Shown here: positions 32,863 to 39,719 of the stretch, in pieces
Layout of the letters: each line of letters opens with the position of its first letter
Position numbering within the stretch: the first letter of the stretch is position 1
From: Allorhizocola rhizosphaerae
GTDB lineage: Bacteria > Actinomycetota > Actinomycetes > Mycobacteriales > Micromonosporaceae
Reading direction: 5' to 3'
Assembly: GCF_003426775.1 (NCBI RefSeq)
Contig: NZ_QJUG01000056.1
Span: forward strand, 1-41,803
DNA: 41,803 bases
The notes under the pieces: generated by a model
Told to the model about the DNA's origin: nothing
What the model saw: the letters and a program-made list of their open reading frames with translations, nothing else
The model's database searches: none
Program-made: the position numbers and the translations under genes

Positions 32863-33807
32863 CTAGGTCGGCAGGTCGTCGCGATCCGGCGGAGGCAGCC
32901 AGTCGGTGGCCGGGTCGAAGGCGAGCCAATCGCCCTGCGCGCTGGCCTTGGCCAGCAGTTCGACCAGGTGCGGCAGTCCCGGATGGCGGTTGTCGTCGCG
33001 CCACACGGCAGACCACGGCAGGAACGGGGCCGGCGAAAGTGGGATGACGGTGATGTCCGGCGGGAGTGTCCACTGCGCACCGACGGGAGTCACCCGATGC
33101 GGGTGGCGGCGCAGCTCGTCGAGTGTGTGTTCGACGCCGACGTTCAGCGGCGAGGCCTCAACCGGTACCCCCAAATGGTTTGCGAAGGCTTTTAGAAGCC
33201 CGACCAGCTCGCTCGGCTTGTCGGTGAACGGCAGCCACAGCCCGGTCTGGCGCAGCTCTGCGGAGGTCAGCACAGGACGGTCCGCGAGCGGGTGTCCATT
33301 CACGACAGCGGCCGCGACCGGTTCGAGGAAGAACAGTTGGCGGGAAACGCCCGCGGGCCAGGGGCGGCCGAGGTCGTGCGGGCGTCCAAACGCGACATCG
33401 AGCTCGCCGCGCTCGACCGCCGCGAGGGCGCTGTCCAGCCCGCGCCGCATGCTCAGCTCGAAGATGAGCTCCCCCAACGCCAGCTGGCGCATGATGCGCA
33501 GCGGCACGTGCACCGGCCCCCACACATCGACGCGCAGTGGCATGACCGGCGCCCGGGTGGCCGCGATCGCCGTGTCGGCGAGGCTCAGCAGCGCACGGGC
33601 GTGCGGCAGGAACCGCCGCCCGGCGTCGGTGAGCGCCACCGCCTGGTGGTCGCGCAGCAGCAGCGGCTCACCGAGCGTCGCCTCCAGCCGCTGGAGGCGC
33701 TTGGACACCGCCTGCTGGGTGAGGAACAGGCGGGCCGCCGCACGCCCGAAATGCAGCTCCTCGGCGGTGCAGACAAACGCCCGCACGTGCGCAAGATCCA
33801 GGTCCAT
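32863..33807 (-). CDS. LysR-family transcriptional regulator
   Basis: A 314-residue regulator with N-terminal winged helix (residues 1-62: LDLAHVRAFVCTAEELHFGRAAARLFLTQQ-type opening, then AVSKRLQRLEATLGEPLLLRD) and a C-terminal effector-binding domain (about 90-295). Start at ATG 33807, the normal opening of the family; the frame is open to GTG 33867 but the extra 20 residues are not LysR-like. It diverges from the alpha/beta hydrolase gene with about 77-90 bp between them, the classical arrangement in which the LysR protein controls the neighbour and itself. No T-N11-A operator could be chosen with confidence in the gap. Confidence 0.94.
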   Translation of the reverse strand: MDLDLAHVRAFVCTAEELHFGRAAARLFLTQQAVSKRLQRLEATLGEPLLLRDHQAVALTDAGRRFLPHARALLSLADTAIAATRAPVMPLRVDVWGPVHVPLRIMRQLALGELIFELSMRRGLDSALAAVERGELDVAFGRPHDLGRPWPAGVSRQLFFLEPVAAAVVNGHPLADRPVLTSAELRQTGLWLPFTDKPSELVGLLKAFANHLGVPVEASPLNVGVEHTLDELRRHPHRVTPVGAQWTLPPDITVIPLSPAPFLPWSAVWRDDNRHPGLPHLVELLAKASAQGDWLAFDPATDWLPPPDRDDLPT

Positions 33808-33884
33808 GCTCCCTACCTTGCCTGACAACCATCGGTTGGCCAATGGATCAACTCTGTTGTTCGACACTCACTTCGGGCGGGTGA

Positions 33885-34640
33885 ATGCTTGAGATCATGA
33901 ACACGCAAGGTATTGCCGCACATGTGCCGTTCCTCGCCCATCCACCCCGCAGCGGCGGCAGCGGCGAACTCGTGGTGGTGTGGCCCATGCTCGACCCGCC
34001 GCGCAACGAGCTCGCGATGGCCTCGGCCCTGCCCCTCGACGGCGTGGACGCCTGGCGGGTGTATCTCCAGCTGCCCTCGCACACCTTCCAAAACGACCCC
34101 GTGCTGGACGTGTTCGGCCCCGTTGTCGAGCAGACGGTGGACCGTTTCCCCGCCGTGCTCAAGGCCCTGCGCCGGGAGTTCCCGGTCGGCGACGGGCCGG
34201 TCAAACTGGTCGGCGCGTCGATCAGCAGCCTCGCCGTCCTCGAACTGGCCGGCGACCCGGACGTGGGCGCCGCCGCGCTGATCAGCCCGACGATCCAGCT
34301 CTCCGGGCTGGTCGCGGCGAACGAGGCCGCGTTCGGCATGGCCTACCCGTGGTCGGATGCCTCGCGCGCGCTCGCCGACCGCTACGACTTCTTGGCCCGC
34401 GCGGACGAGCTGGCCAAGCACAACGTGCCGATCCTGCTCGTCACGGGCGAGCACGATGACGCCAACCTGCGTGATCCGGCCGAACGGCTCTGGCAGCAGC
34501 TGCCCGGAATCAGCTCACTGGTCACGGTGCCCGGCATGGGTCACGCGCTGGCCGAGGAGCCCGGAGTCGAGCCCGCGCCGCAGACCGCCCACGCGGCCAA
34601 GGTCGATGCCATCGTCGCCGACTGGCTGTCCCGCCACTAG
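33885..34640 (+). CDS. Alpha/beta hydrolase divergent from LysR regulator
   Basis: A 251-residue cytoplasmic alpha/beta hydrolase. The nucleophile elbow reads VGASISS (G-x-S-x-S rather than G-x-S-x-G). The probable acid is in VTGEHDDANLRD and the catalytic His in VPGMGHALAEEP. The core runs from LVVVWPMLDPP to the C-terminal helix IVADWLSRH. The start may be ATG 33885 or ATG 33897 (MNTQG), four codons in; neither has a strong ribosome-binding site. Probably controlled by the divergent LysR regulator. Followed by a strong bidirectional terminator. Substrate unknown. Confidence 0.88.
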   Translation: MLEIMNTQGIAAHVPFLAHPPRSGGSGELVVVWPMLDPPRNELAMASALPLDGVDAWRVYLQLPSHTFQNDPVLDVFGPVVEQTVDRFPAVLKALRREFPVGDGPVKLVGASISSLAVLELAGDPDVGAAALISPTIQLSGLVAANEAAFGMAYPWSDASRALADRYDFLARADELAKHNVPILLVTGEHDDANLRDPAERLWQQLPGISSLVTVPGMGHALAEEPGVEPAPQTAHAAKVDAIVADWLSRH

Positions 34641-34646
34641 CCCATG

Positions 34647-34675
34647 GTGAGGCGGGCGCGATGCGCCCGCCTCAC
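34647..34675. terminator. Strong bidirectional intrinsic terminator hairpin
   Basis: GTGAGGCGGGCGC (34647-34659) pairs perfectly with GCGCCCGCCTCAC (34663-34675) across a three-base loop. It sits between convergent genes ending at 34640 and 34681. There is no U-tract, as is usual in actinomycetes. Confidence 0.8.
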
Positions 34676-34680
34676 GGAAT

Positions 34681-34893
34681 CTATTGCGACGGTTGGTTGC
34701 CCCGCTTGTCTCGCATGCCGGTCGCCTTGTCTCGGATCGACTCACCGGCCTGACGGCCCTTCTCGGCAGTCTTCTGGCCGGCCTTCTGACCGGTCTGCTG
34801 CACGTCGTCGCGCAACTGCTCGCCGCGTCGCCTGGCCTCCTCGGTCAGCTCTTCACGGCCGCCGCTGGGCATGTTGGGCGTGTTCTTACCCAT
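34681..34893 (-). CDS. Small hydrophilic, charged protein (hypothetical)
   Basis: A 70-residue protein, MGKNTPNMPSGGREELTEEA at the start, then mostly Arg, Lys, Glu and Gln with heptad-like QKAGQKTAEKGRQAGESIRDKA. No hydrophobic core, so probably a disordered or helical stress-type protein resembling CsbD/LEA-like small proteins in composition, though I cannot place it in a family. Start ATG 34893 has a strong GGGGGAAG ribosome-binding site; the frame is open further upstream but overlaps the DUF1992 gene. It lies 52 bp downstream of that gene on the same strand. Confidence 0.72.
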   Translation of the reverse strand: MGKNTPNMPSGGREELTEEARRRGEQLRDDVQQTGQKAGQKTAEKGRQAGESIRDKATGMRDKRGNQPSQ

Positions 34894-34945
34894 TTTTGCT
34901 TCCCCCCGTGTGTGGCCCGCTGTGCCGGGCCGCCTGGCCGGTCGT

Positions 34946-35329
34946 TTACCCCTCGCCCCGGCGGGCAAACCAGCGCCGGACGAACTCCTGCGGATCGAGC
35001 GTCTTGAGCACGACCGGTGGGCCGTCCAGGTAGCCGCGCTGGGATTTGACGATCCGCTCGTTGAGCGCGTCGACCAACCGGCGGACCTCCGATTCGGTGC
35101 GGCACCGGGCAATCGCGTCGTCGACGTCCTCAACGTCGCGGCGGAGCAACAACGTCGCGGGGACGGCCCCGGTGATCTGCTCGCGCTGGATCCACTGCTT
35201 GAGCCACCAGTCCTCGCGGTATCCCTCACCCGCGCCCGGCAGCGGCTTGCCGGCCCCGGGCAGGTTGTCGAACTCGCCGCGCTCCTGCGCCTCGCGGATC
35301 GCCTTATCCACTGGGGATTCTTGAGACAT
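34946..35329 (-). CDS. DUF1992 family protein
   Basis: A 127-residue DUF1992 protein, the conserved domain of the DnaJ homologue DNAJC28. Signature features are the N-terminal AIREAQERGEFDNLPGAGKPL and the WWLKQWIQRE segment followed by a helical, charged second half (LLLRRDVEDVDDAI...SEVRRLVDALNERI). The last residues are Arg-rich. No J-domain is present. Function unknown. Start ATG 35329 lies two bases after the Eis-like acetyltransferase stop, so the two are very probably translationally coupled. Confidence 0.9.
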   Translation of the reverse strand: MSQESPVDKAIREAQERGEFDNLPGAGKPLPGAGEGYREDWWLKQWIQREQITGAVPATLLLRRDVEDVDDAIARCRTESEVRRLVDALNERIVKSQRGYLDGPPVVLKTLDPQEFVRRWFARRGEG

Positions 35330-35331
35330 GC

Positions 35332-36510
35332 TCAAAAATAATCCAGGAGGGCGGGTTGCGGCCCCATCGCGGCGCTGTCCATTATCCGGTGGGTACCGGA
35401 TGAGCCCCCGCTCAGCAGGCCGGCCCGCTCGATGATCGCGGTCGAGGCGGCCCCCGCATACCACAGGGCCAGCCCGCGCGGGGTGAGCCGGAGCTCGCCC
35501 GTGCCGCCGGGCTCAAGCTTGCCCTGCCCGCCCGCGAGCACGAGCCGGGCAGGCCCCTCGTTCCACGGGCATTCGGGATCGCTCAGATAAAGGTCGATTT
35601 GCGTGTCCAGGTGTTCGGGCCAGCCGCGCGCCGCGACGGCGCCCGCCGCGTCGACGATGCGCAGCATCCACGTGTTGCGGGAGTCGACGCGTGCCCCGGC
35701 CTGGTTGATGGTCAGCCAGGCGGGGTCCGGAGTGGACAGCCGCAGCACGGTGGTCGGCGCGACGCTCGCCCACGTGGCGAACATGGCCAGCAGCGTGTCG
35801 GTGGCCTGGCGGGTCGCGCCGATCAGGTCATAGACGGTCACCTTGCCCGACTCGTCGTATCGCGGCCCGCGATTCCAGCTGGCGTAACCGACCGGCGTGC
35901 CATCGGCGTCGACGGCCATCGTCAGTCCGTCGAAGGCGCCCACGGGGTTTCCCGCGAACAGCGGCGGCTCGCGGTCCATCAACCCGGTGCTCGCCCGCGC
36001 GACATCCGTGTAGAGCCGCCTGATGGCCGGCTCGTCGGCGTCGGTCGCGGGGCGCAGCGTCACGGCCGGGCTCGCCTTGGCCGACGCGAGGTTCGCGGTC
36101 GGCAGCGCGAAGAAGGTGAGCGCGCCCACCTCCTCCCAGCCCAGGCTGCGGTACGGGAACGGGGTCGAGGGAAACAGGGTGCTGATCACGGCGCCGCGCT
36201 CCCGGGCGTGCCGCAGCAGCGGGGGCAGCAGCTGCCGCAGCAGCCCACGGCCGCGCAGCTCGGGTAGGACCACGACACCCGCGATCCCGGATGTGGGAAC
36301 GACCCGCCCGCCGAACCACTGGCCCTGCTCCCGGTCGACCGCCTTGGCCACGAGCGTGCCGTCCGCGTCGAACAGTCCGAGCGTGTGCCGGCCCGGGGTG
36401 TCGGACGTCCAGCCCTCTGGCATATCGCGGTCGTGGTATCCGAACGCCAGGCTCCCCATGCGCCAGGCCGCCGTCTGGTCGCCGGCCGTCAGCCACTTGA
36501 TCTCATACAC
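35332..36510 (-). CDS. Eis-like GNAT N-acetyltransferase with SCP2-like C-terminus
   Basis: A 392-residue member of the Eis (enhanced intracellular survival) family, which acetylates amines such as aminoglycosides or protein lysines with acetyl-CoA. Tandem GNAT domains: the first has the acetyl-CoA motif VVLPELRGRGLLRQLLPPLL (about 78-97). The second begins near RPATDADEPAIRRLY. A sterol-carrier-like C-terminal domain (about 285-392) ends in LLDYF; in characterised Eis the C-terminal carboxylate of the final Phe takes part in catalysis, so the exact ending supports the call. Start is GTG 36510, giving VYEIKWLTAGD; longer frames upstream overlap the VOC gene. Coupled to DUF1992. Substrate not known. 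Confidence 0.9.
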   Translation of the reverse strand: MYEIKWLTAGDQTAAWRMGSLAFGYHDRDMPEGWTSDTPGRHTLGLFDADGTLVAKAVDREQGQWFGGRVVPTSGIAGVVVLPELRGRGLLRQLLPPLLRHARERGAVISTLFPSTPFPYRSLGWEEVGALTFFALPTANLASAKASPAVTLRPATDADEPAIRRLYTDVARASTGLMDREPPLFAGNPVGAFDGLTMAVDADGTPVGYASWNRGPRYDESGKVTVYDLIGATRQATDTLLAMFATWASVAPTTVLRLSTPDPAWLTINQAGARVDSRNTWMLRIVDAAGAVAARGWPEHLDTQIDLYLSDPECPWNEGPARLVLAGGQGKLEPGGTGELRLTPRGLALWYAGAASTAIIERAGLLSGGSSGTHRIMDSAAMGPQPALLDYF

Positions 36511-36592
36511 CCCGCCAGTCTTCCACCGCCCTCCCCCATCGCCCCACCCACCTTCCCGTCGCCGGCGCGGAGGAACGCGGAGGAAGCGGTCA

Positions 36593-37315
36593 CTAGACGG
36601 ACCAGAGCAGGCAGAACGGCTTGCCGGCCGGGTCGGCGTAGACGCGCCAGTTTTCCCCCTCGCCGGGCAGGCGCCGGGCGCCGATCGCGAGCGCCGCCCG
36701 CTCCGCGGCCTCGATATCGTCGATCGTGACGTCGAGATGGAACTGCTGCGGGTGCGCCGGATCCGGCCACTGTGGCGCGTGGTAGACATCGACCTGCTGG
36801 AACAGGATCGGATGGGCGCCCTCCTCACCGATCATCGCCATGCCGTCGCCCTCGTAGGTGACCGCCTTGCCCAGCAACTCGCTGTAGAACACCGCGAGCT
36901 CCTTGGCGTCGGGACAGTCGAGCATGACGCCCATCAGCGTGGTCCTGGGATTGTCGGCGTAGCGGCACAGGTCGAACGGGTGACCGGCCGGGTCGGCGAG
37001 CGTGTGCCAGGTCTCGCTTTCCTGGAGCAGGGTCGCGCCAAGCGCCACCGCCCGCTCGGAGGCCGCGGCCAGCTCTGGCACGCGCAGATCGAGGTGCGCC
37101 TGTTGTGGGTATGCCGGGTCGGGCCAGCGCGGTGGCACGTGATCGGGCGCGTGCTGCAGTCCGATGCGCCAGCCGTCATCGGTGGTCATGGTGATCCAGT
37201 GGTCGTCGGCGTAGAGCTGTGTCCACCCGGCGAGCCCGGAATAGAAGGCCGACAGGCCGGCGATGTCGGCCGCGTCCATGACGACGGTCTTGAGTTCTCC
37301 GATCATGCCGCCCAT
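36593..37315 (-). CDS. Tandem VOC (glyoxalase-like) domain protein
   Basis: A 240-residue protein made of two vicinal-oxygen-chelate domains (about 4-115 and 120-240), each with the D...FY..L.G... opening, an H-x-D strand (QAHLDLRV and QFHLDVTI) and a DPAG(H/K)PF(D/C)L ending. The paired domains can form one metal or ligand site, as in fosfomycin-resistance, bleomycin-binding or extradiol dioxygenase relatives; none can be singled out. Cytoplasmic. Start is ATG 37315, behind GGAGGG at a somewhat long distance; ATG 37306 (MIGELKTVV) is equally plausible. Same strand as, and 82 bp upstream of, the Eis-like gene. Confidence 0.9.
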   Translation of the reverse strand: MGGMIGELKTVVMDAADIAGLSAFYSGLAGWTQLYADDHWITMTTDDGWRIGLQHAPDHVPPRWPDPAYPQQAHLDLRVPELAAASERAVALGATLLQESETWHTLADPAGHPFDLCRYADNPRTTLMGVMLDCPDAKELAVFYSELLGKAVTYEGDGMAMIGEEGAHPILFQQVDVYHAPQWPDPAHPQQFHLDVTIDDIEAAERAALAIGARRLPGEGENWRVYADPAGKPFCLLWSV

Positions 37316-37368
37316 CCTGCCGAAACCCTCCGACAATTCGCCACGCGACTCCTCGGGCGCCGAGCAAC

Positions 37369-37479
37369 GTGTCGGGGGTCAATGATGGGTCGCTGGAGGT
37401 CGGCATCGTCAGGAGCGCGCTCGTCGACCTGGACCACCCTGATGACGTCACTGTTTACCTATATGTGCTCGACGCTTAG
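37369..37479 (+). other. Possible small ORF or coding remnant
   Basis: From GTG 37369 a 36-codon frame ends SALVDLDHPDDVTVYLYVLD-Ala-stop. The amino-acid order looks protein-like, but there is no ribosome-binding site and no recognisable family. It could be a relic or chance. Confidence 0.2.
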
Positions 37480-37501
37480 TCGACCTGGTGCGCCCGCCCC
37501 G

Positions 37502-37514
37502 TAGCATGGGGGCG
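37502..37514 (+). promoter_or_regulatory. Predicted promoter of thymidylate-kinase-like gene
   Basis: TCGACC (37480-37485, four of six matches to TTGACA), a 16-bp spacer and TAGCAT (37502-37507) stand seven bases before ATG 37515. Confidence 0.45.
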
Positions 37515-38129
37515 ATGGCGAGACGGAGAGTTATCGCGCTGGTCGGGATCGATGGTGCAGGCAAGACGCTGCTCGCCAAGGACCTGGCGCGATGGCTGAC
37601 GGCGCAAGGGGTACCGGCAGAGTATTTTGAAAACCCCGGCGGGCGGGTGGCCATCGACCGCTTCGCCCGGCGGCTGGGCTGGCAGGGTGCGATCGACATG
37701 TTGGGGCGCAACGTGTTCGTCGCGGTCGAGTCGACCAACCGGTGGTTCCGGATCGCGCGCGGGCTGGCCGTCTCCCGGTTCAGGCGGCGCACGGCCGTGA
37801 TGGACCGGTATGCGTACTGCCAATACGCGATGATCCGAGCGCGCGGATATCGGGGCGAGCGGTTCGCCCGGTTGTGCTATTCGGTGTTCCCCAAGCCTGA
37901 TCTGGTGTGCTTCATCACGACGCCGCCCGAGGTGGCCAAGGCGCGCATCGATGCACGCGGATACGACACCGAGGATCTGCAGTATCTGTACGAATTGGAC
38001 AGTGGTTATCGGAGCCTGCCCGAGTTCAAGGAGTTCGAGGTGGTGGACGCCGACGCGACGCCGGAGGTGGCGGCGGCGCGGGTGCGGCTGGTGGTGACCG
38101 CGCGGGTGCCCACCGCAACCGCGGCGTAG
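37515..38129 (+). CDS. Thymidylate kinase-like P-loop protein
   Basis: A 204-residue nucleotide kinase-like protein. Walker A is GIDGAGKTLL (about 10-19), with the DR(Y/F/H) motif in VMDRYAYCQYA and a terminal region DLVCFITTPPEVAKARIDARG typical of the LID-side segment of thymidylate kinases. It is more divergent than a housekeeping tmk (the TREPGG loop is replaced by FENPGG), so the substrate may be another nucleoside monophosphate or a special metabolite. ATG 37515 is preferred; ATG 37506 in the same frame overlaps the predicted -10. The lipoprotein remnant follows 9 bp downstream. Confidence 0.82.
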   Translation: MARRRVIALVGIDGAGKTLLAKDLARWLTAQGVPAEYFENPGGRVAIDRFARRLGWQGAIDMLGRNVFVAVESTNRWFRIARGLAVSRFRRRTAVMDRYAYCQYAMIRARGYRGERFARLCYSVFPKPDLVCFITTPPEVAKARIDARGYDTEDLQYLYELDSGYRSLPEFKEFEVVDADATPEVAAARVRLVVTARVPTATAA

Positions 38130-38138
38130 CATCGGCGC
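38127..38138 (+). promoter_or_regulatory. Predicted leaderless promoter of (decayed) lipoprotein gene
   Basis: TAGCAT (38127-38132) precedes GTG 38139 by six bases; it overlaps the stop codon of the kinase gene. The promoter appears intact although the gene is broken. Confidence 0.5.
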
Positions 38139-38701
38139 GTGCGGATTCCGCTCATGCTGATGTGTCTCGTGCTGGGTGGGTGTGGTGCCTCGGCTCCAGT
38201 AATGGTGGCGCCGTCTGTGTCGCCGCCGTCGGTGGCGGTGACCTCGATCGTCGCGTCTCCGTCGCCTTCGCAAACGCCGTTTGTGATGGGCAATCCGCAG
38301 GGTGGCGCCAGTTCGTCCGCGGTGGACGGTTCAAGGTGGTCAACTCGCACTTCACCGGCAACCGCTGCGACCGGACCGGGCCCGATCTGGGTGGCGCGGC
38401 GCTGCGCGTGCTCAACCAGCATCGTGGACGGCCGGTCTACCTGGTCAACAGCACCTTCGAGCGCGGATCGTGCTCGAACGGGGGCGCAGTCAGCAGCATC
38501 GGCGTCTCCTGGGTCGTGCTCAACTGCATAATGAAAAACAATGAGGCGACAGGGTACGGGGCCAACCCCGCCAAGACCGGGACCCCGGGCGGCGGGAGCG
38601 GCGGCGCGATCTACACCGACGGGTTCCACACGCGCGGCCTGCCAGGCATCTTCTTCCTCGGGGCCCGCCCGCCCACGGTCACGGCGTCCGCACTGGGTTA
38701 G
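38139..38701 (+). pseudogene. Frameshifted, internally deleted beta-helix lipoprotein gene
   Basis: The first frame from GTG 38139 gives a lipoprotein signal (MRIPLMLMCLVLGGCG, lipobox LGGC) and a Ser/Pro/Val linker to about 38308. Beyond that, recognisable sequence switches to another frame: FVRGGRFKVVNSHFTGNRCD, then GGAALRVL, VYLVNSTFERG, CSNGGAVSSIGVSWVVLNC and GGGSGGAIYTDG. These are right-handed parallel beta-helix (polymorphic-repeat-like) coils. The 3' end FHTRGLPGIFFLGARPP joins directly to GGAIYTDG, whereas intact relatives I recall have further coils between these, suggesting an internal deletion as well as the frameshift. Likely a non-functional relic with promoter and signal peptide intact. 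Confidence 0.65.
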
Positions 38702-38730
38702 CGCGCGCCCAAGGCGGGTAAAGCGCAGGC

Positions 38731-38934
38731 ATGCAGGGGACAGCTTGGTCCCACGTGCAGGACGCGCTCGGCGATCTCGAGTTTCCCGCCACGAAACAGG
38801 AGATCGTGGCGCATGCTGTGGAGATGGGCGACAAGGAAGCGGCCCGGCTGCTGCGCAAGCTCCCGGTCGCGCGATATCAGGACATCGCGGACGTTCGTAG
38901 CGCGCTGCTCCTGGTGGGCGGGAGCTGGCATTGA
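38731..38934 (+). CDS. DUF2795 family small protein
   Basis: A 67-residue protein matching DUF2795: HVQDALGDLEFPATKQEIVAHA, a central DKEAARLLRKLP and the terminal ARYQDIADVRSALL. The family forms a compact helical domain of unknown function widespread in actinomycetes. No membrane segment. Its TGA stop overlaps the TTG start of the following acidic ORF (TTGA, 38931-38934), so they are probably cotranslated. Confidence 0.82.
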   Translation: MQGTAWSHVQDALGDLEFPATKQEIVAHAVEMGDKEAARLLRKLPVARYQDIADVRSALLLVGGSWH

Positions 38935-39131
38935 ACACCCCACATAGGCCCGTTTCGCCGGAGGAAATCCCCGAGCCGGAGCCCGAGCGGGAGCCCGATT
39001 TCGCAGAGGAGCACCAGGACCTGACGGTCGGTGACGGCGAGCGCGGCGGCCCGGAGCACAAGCCCGAGCGTGAGTCCCCCAAGGGCTACGGCGGCGCCGA
39101 CCTGCACCGCTCGCTGTTCAGCCAGTTCTGA
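38931..39131 (+). CDS. Small acidic hydrophilic protein (hypothetical)
   Basis: A 66-residue ORF starting at TTG 38931 and overlapping the DUF2795 stop by 4 bp, with GGGAG about seven bases upstream. The product is proline- and glutamate-rich (PEEIPEPEPEREPDFAEEHQ) and ends GYGGADLHRSLFSQF. It is probably disordered. No family recognised; the call rests on coupling, the ribosome-binding site and biased composition. Confidence 0.5.
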   Translation: MNTPHRPVSPEEIPEPEPEREPDFAEEHQDLTVGDGERGGPEHKPERESPKGYGGADLHRSLFSQF

Positions 39132-39192
39132 CTGCAGCCCCTTGAGCGGGCAATCCGACGCACCCGCCGCCTCCAGCCGCGAAGCTCGCGTC

Positions 39193-39594
39193 ATCCAAAG
39201 TGAGCATCGTGACCGCGGCCGTGTACGACTTCCCGGTCGCGCCGGTGAAACGTTTGCGCGAGGCGGGGGTGAATGTCGCTGTGGACACGACGGGATCCGC
39301 GATCGCTGGGGCCCGTACGGCAGCGGTGACATGCTCGAACGCGCGATGCATGTGGCCTATCGAAGCACGTTCCGGCGCGACGACGACATCGAGCTCGCGT
39401 TGGCGACGGCCACGTTCGGAGGCGCGCATCTGCTCAGACTTCCGACCTATGGGCTTGTGCCGGGCGGGCCGGCCGATCTCGTCGCCGTGCGGGTTTCGTC
39501 CGCGGCTGAGGCGGGGGTGACGCGGCCAGCCCGTGAGCTGGCGCTGAAGGCGGGCCGGGTCGTGCACGCCCGTTCAAATAGGTCGGATGATTGA
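39193..39594 (+). pseudogene. C-terminal, frameshifted remnant of an amidohydrolase (cytosine deaminase-like)
   Basis: The first frame gives SIVTAAVYDFPVAPVKRLREAGVNVAV-type sequence up to about 39283. A second frame then continues DGIRDRWGPYGSGDMLERAM, FRRDDDIELALATATFGGAH and PADLVAVRVSSAAEAGVTRP before the stop at 39594. In intact cytosine-deaminase-like enzymes these parts are contiguous, and the Asp of DGIRD is a metal ligand. The N-terminal two thirds of the barrel are missing. A single-base frameshift lies near 39283. Confidence 0.75.
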
Positions 39595-39632
39595 CGGCGA
39601 TCTCTGCGTAGGGTTGAATCGATTTAATAACT

Positions 39633-39651
39633 GGCAGGCAATCGGCCTGCC
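39633..39651 (+). terminator. Small hairpin after amidohydrolase remnant
   Basis: GGCAGGC (39633-39639) pairs with GCCTGCC (39645-39651) across AATCG. It lies between the remnant and the secreted dehydrogenase gene and may be a weak terminator. Confidence 0.35.
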
Positions 39652-39719
39652 TAACGGGTTCCGCACCTGGAGATTGGGGGCAGCCGGTCCCAGCGGTACC
39701 CACGCGAAGGAGCGACCCT

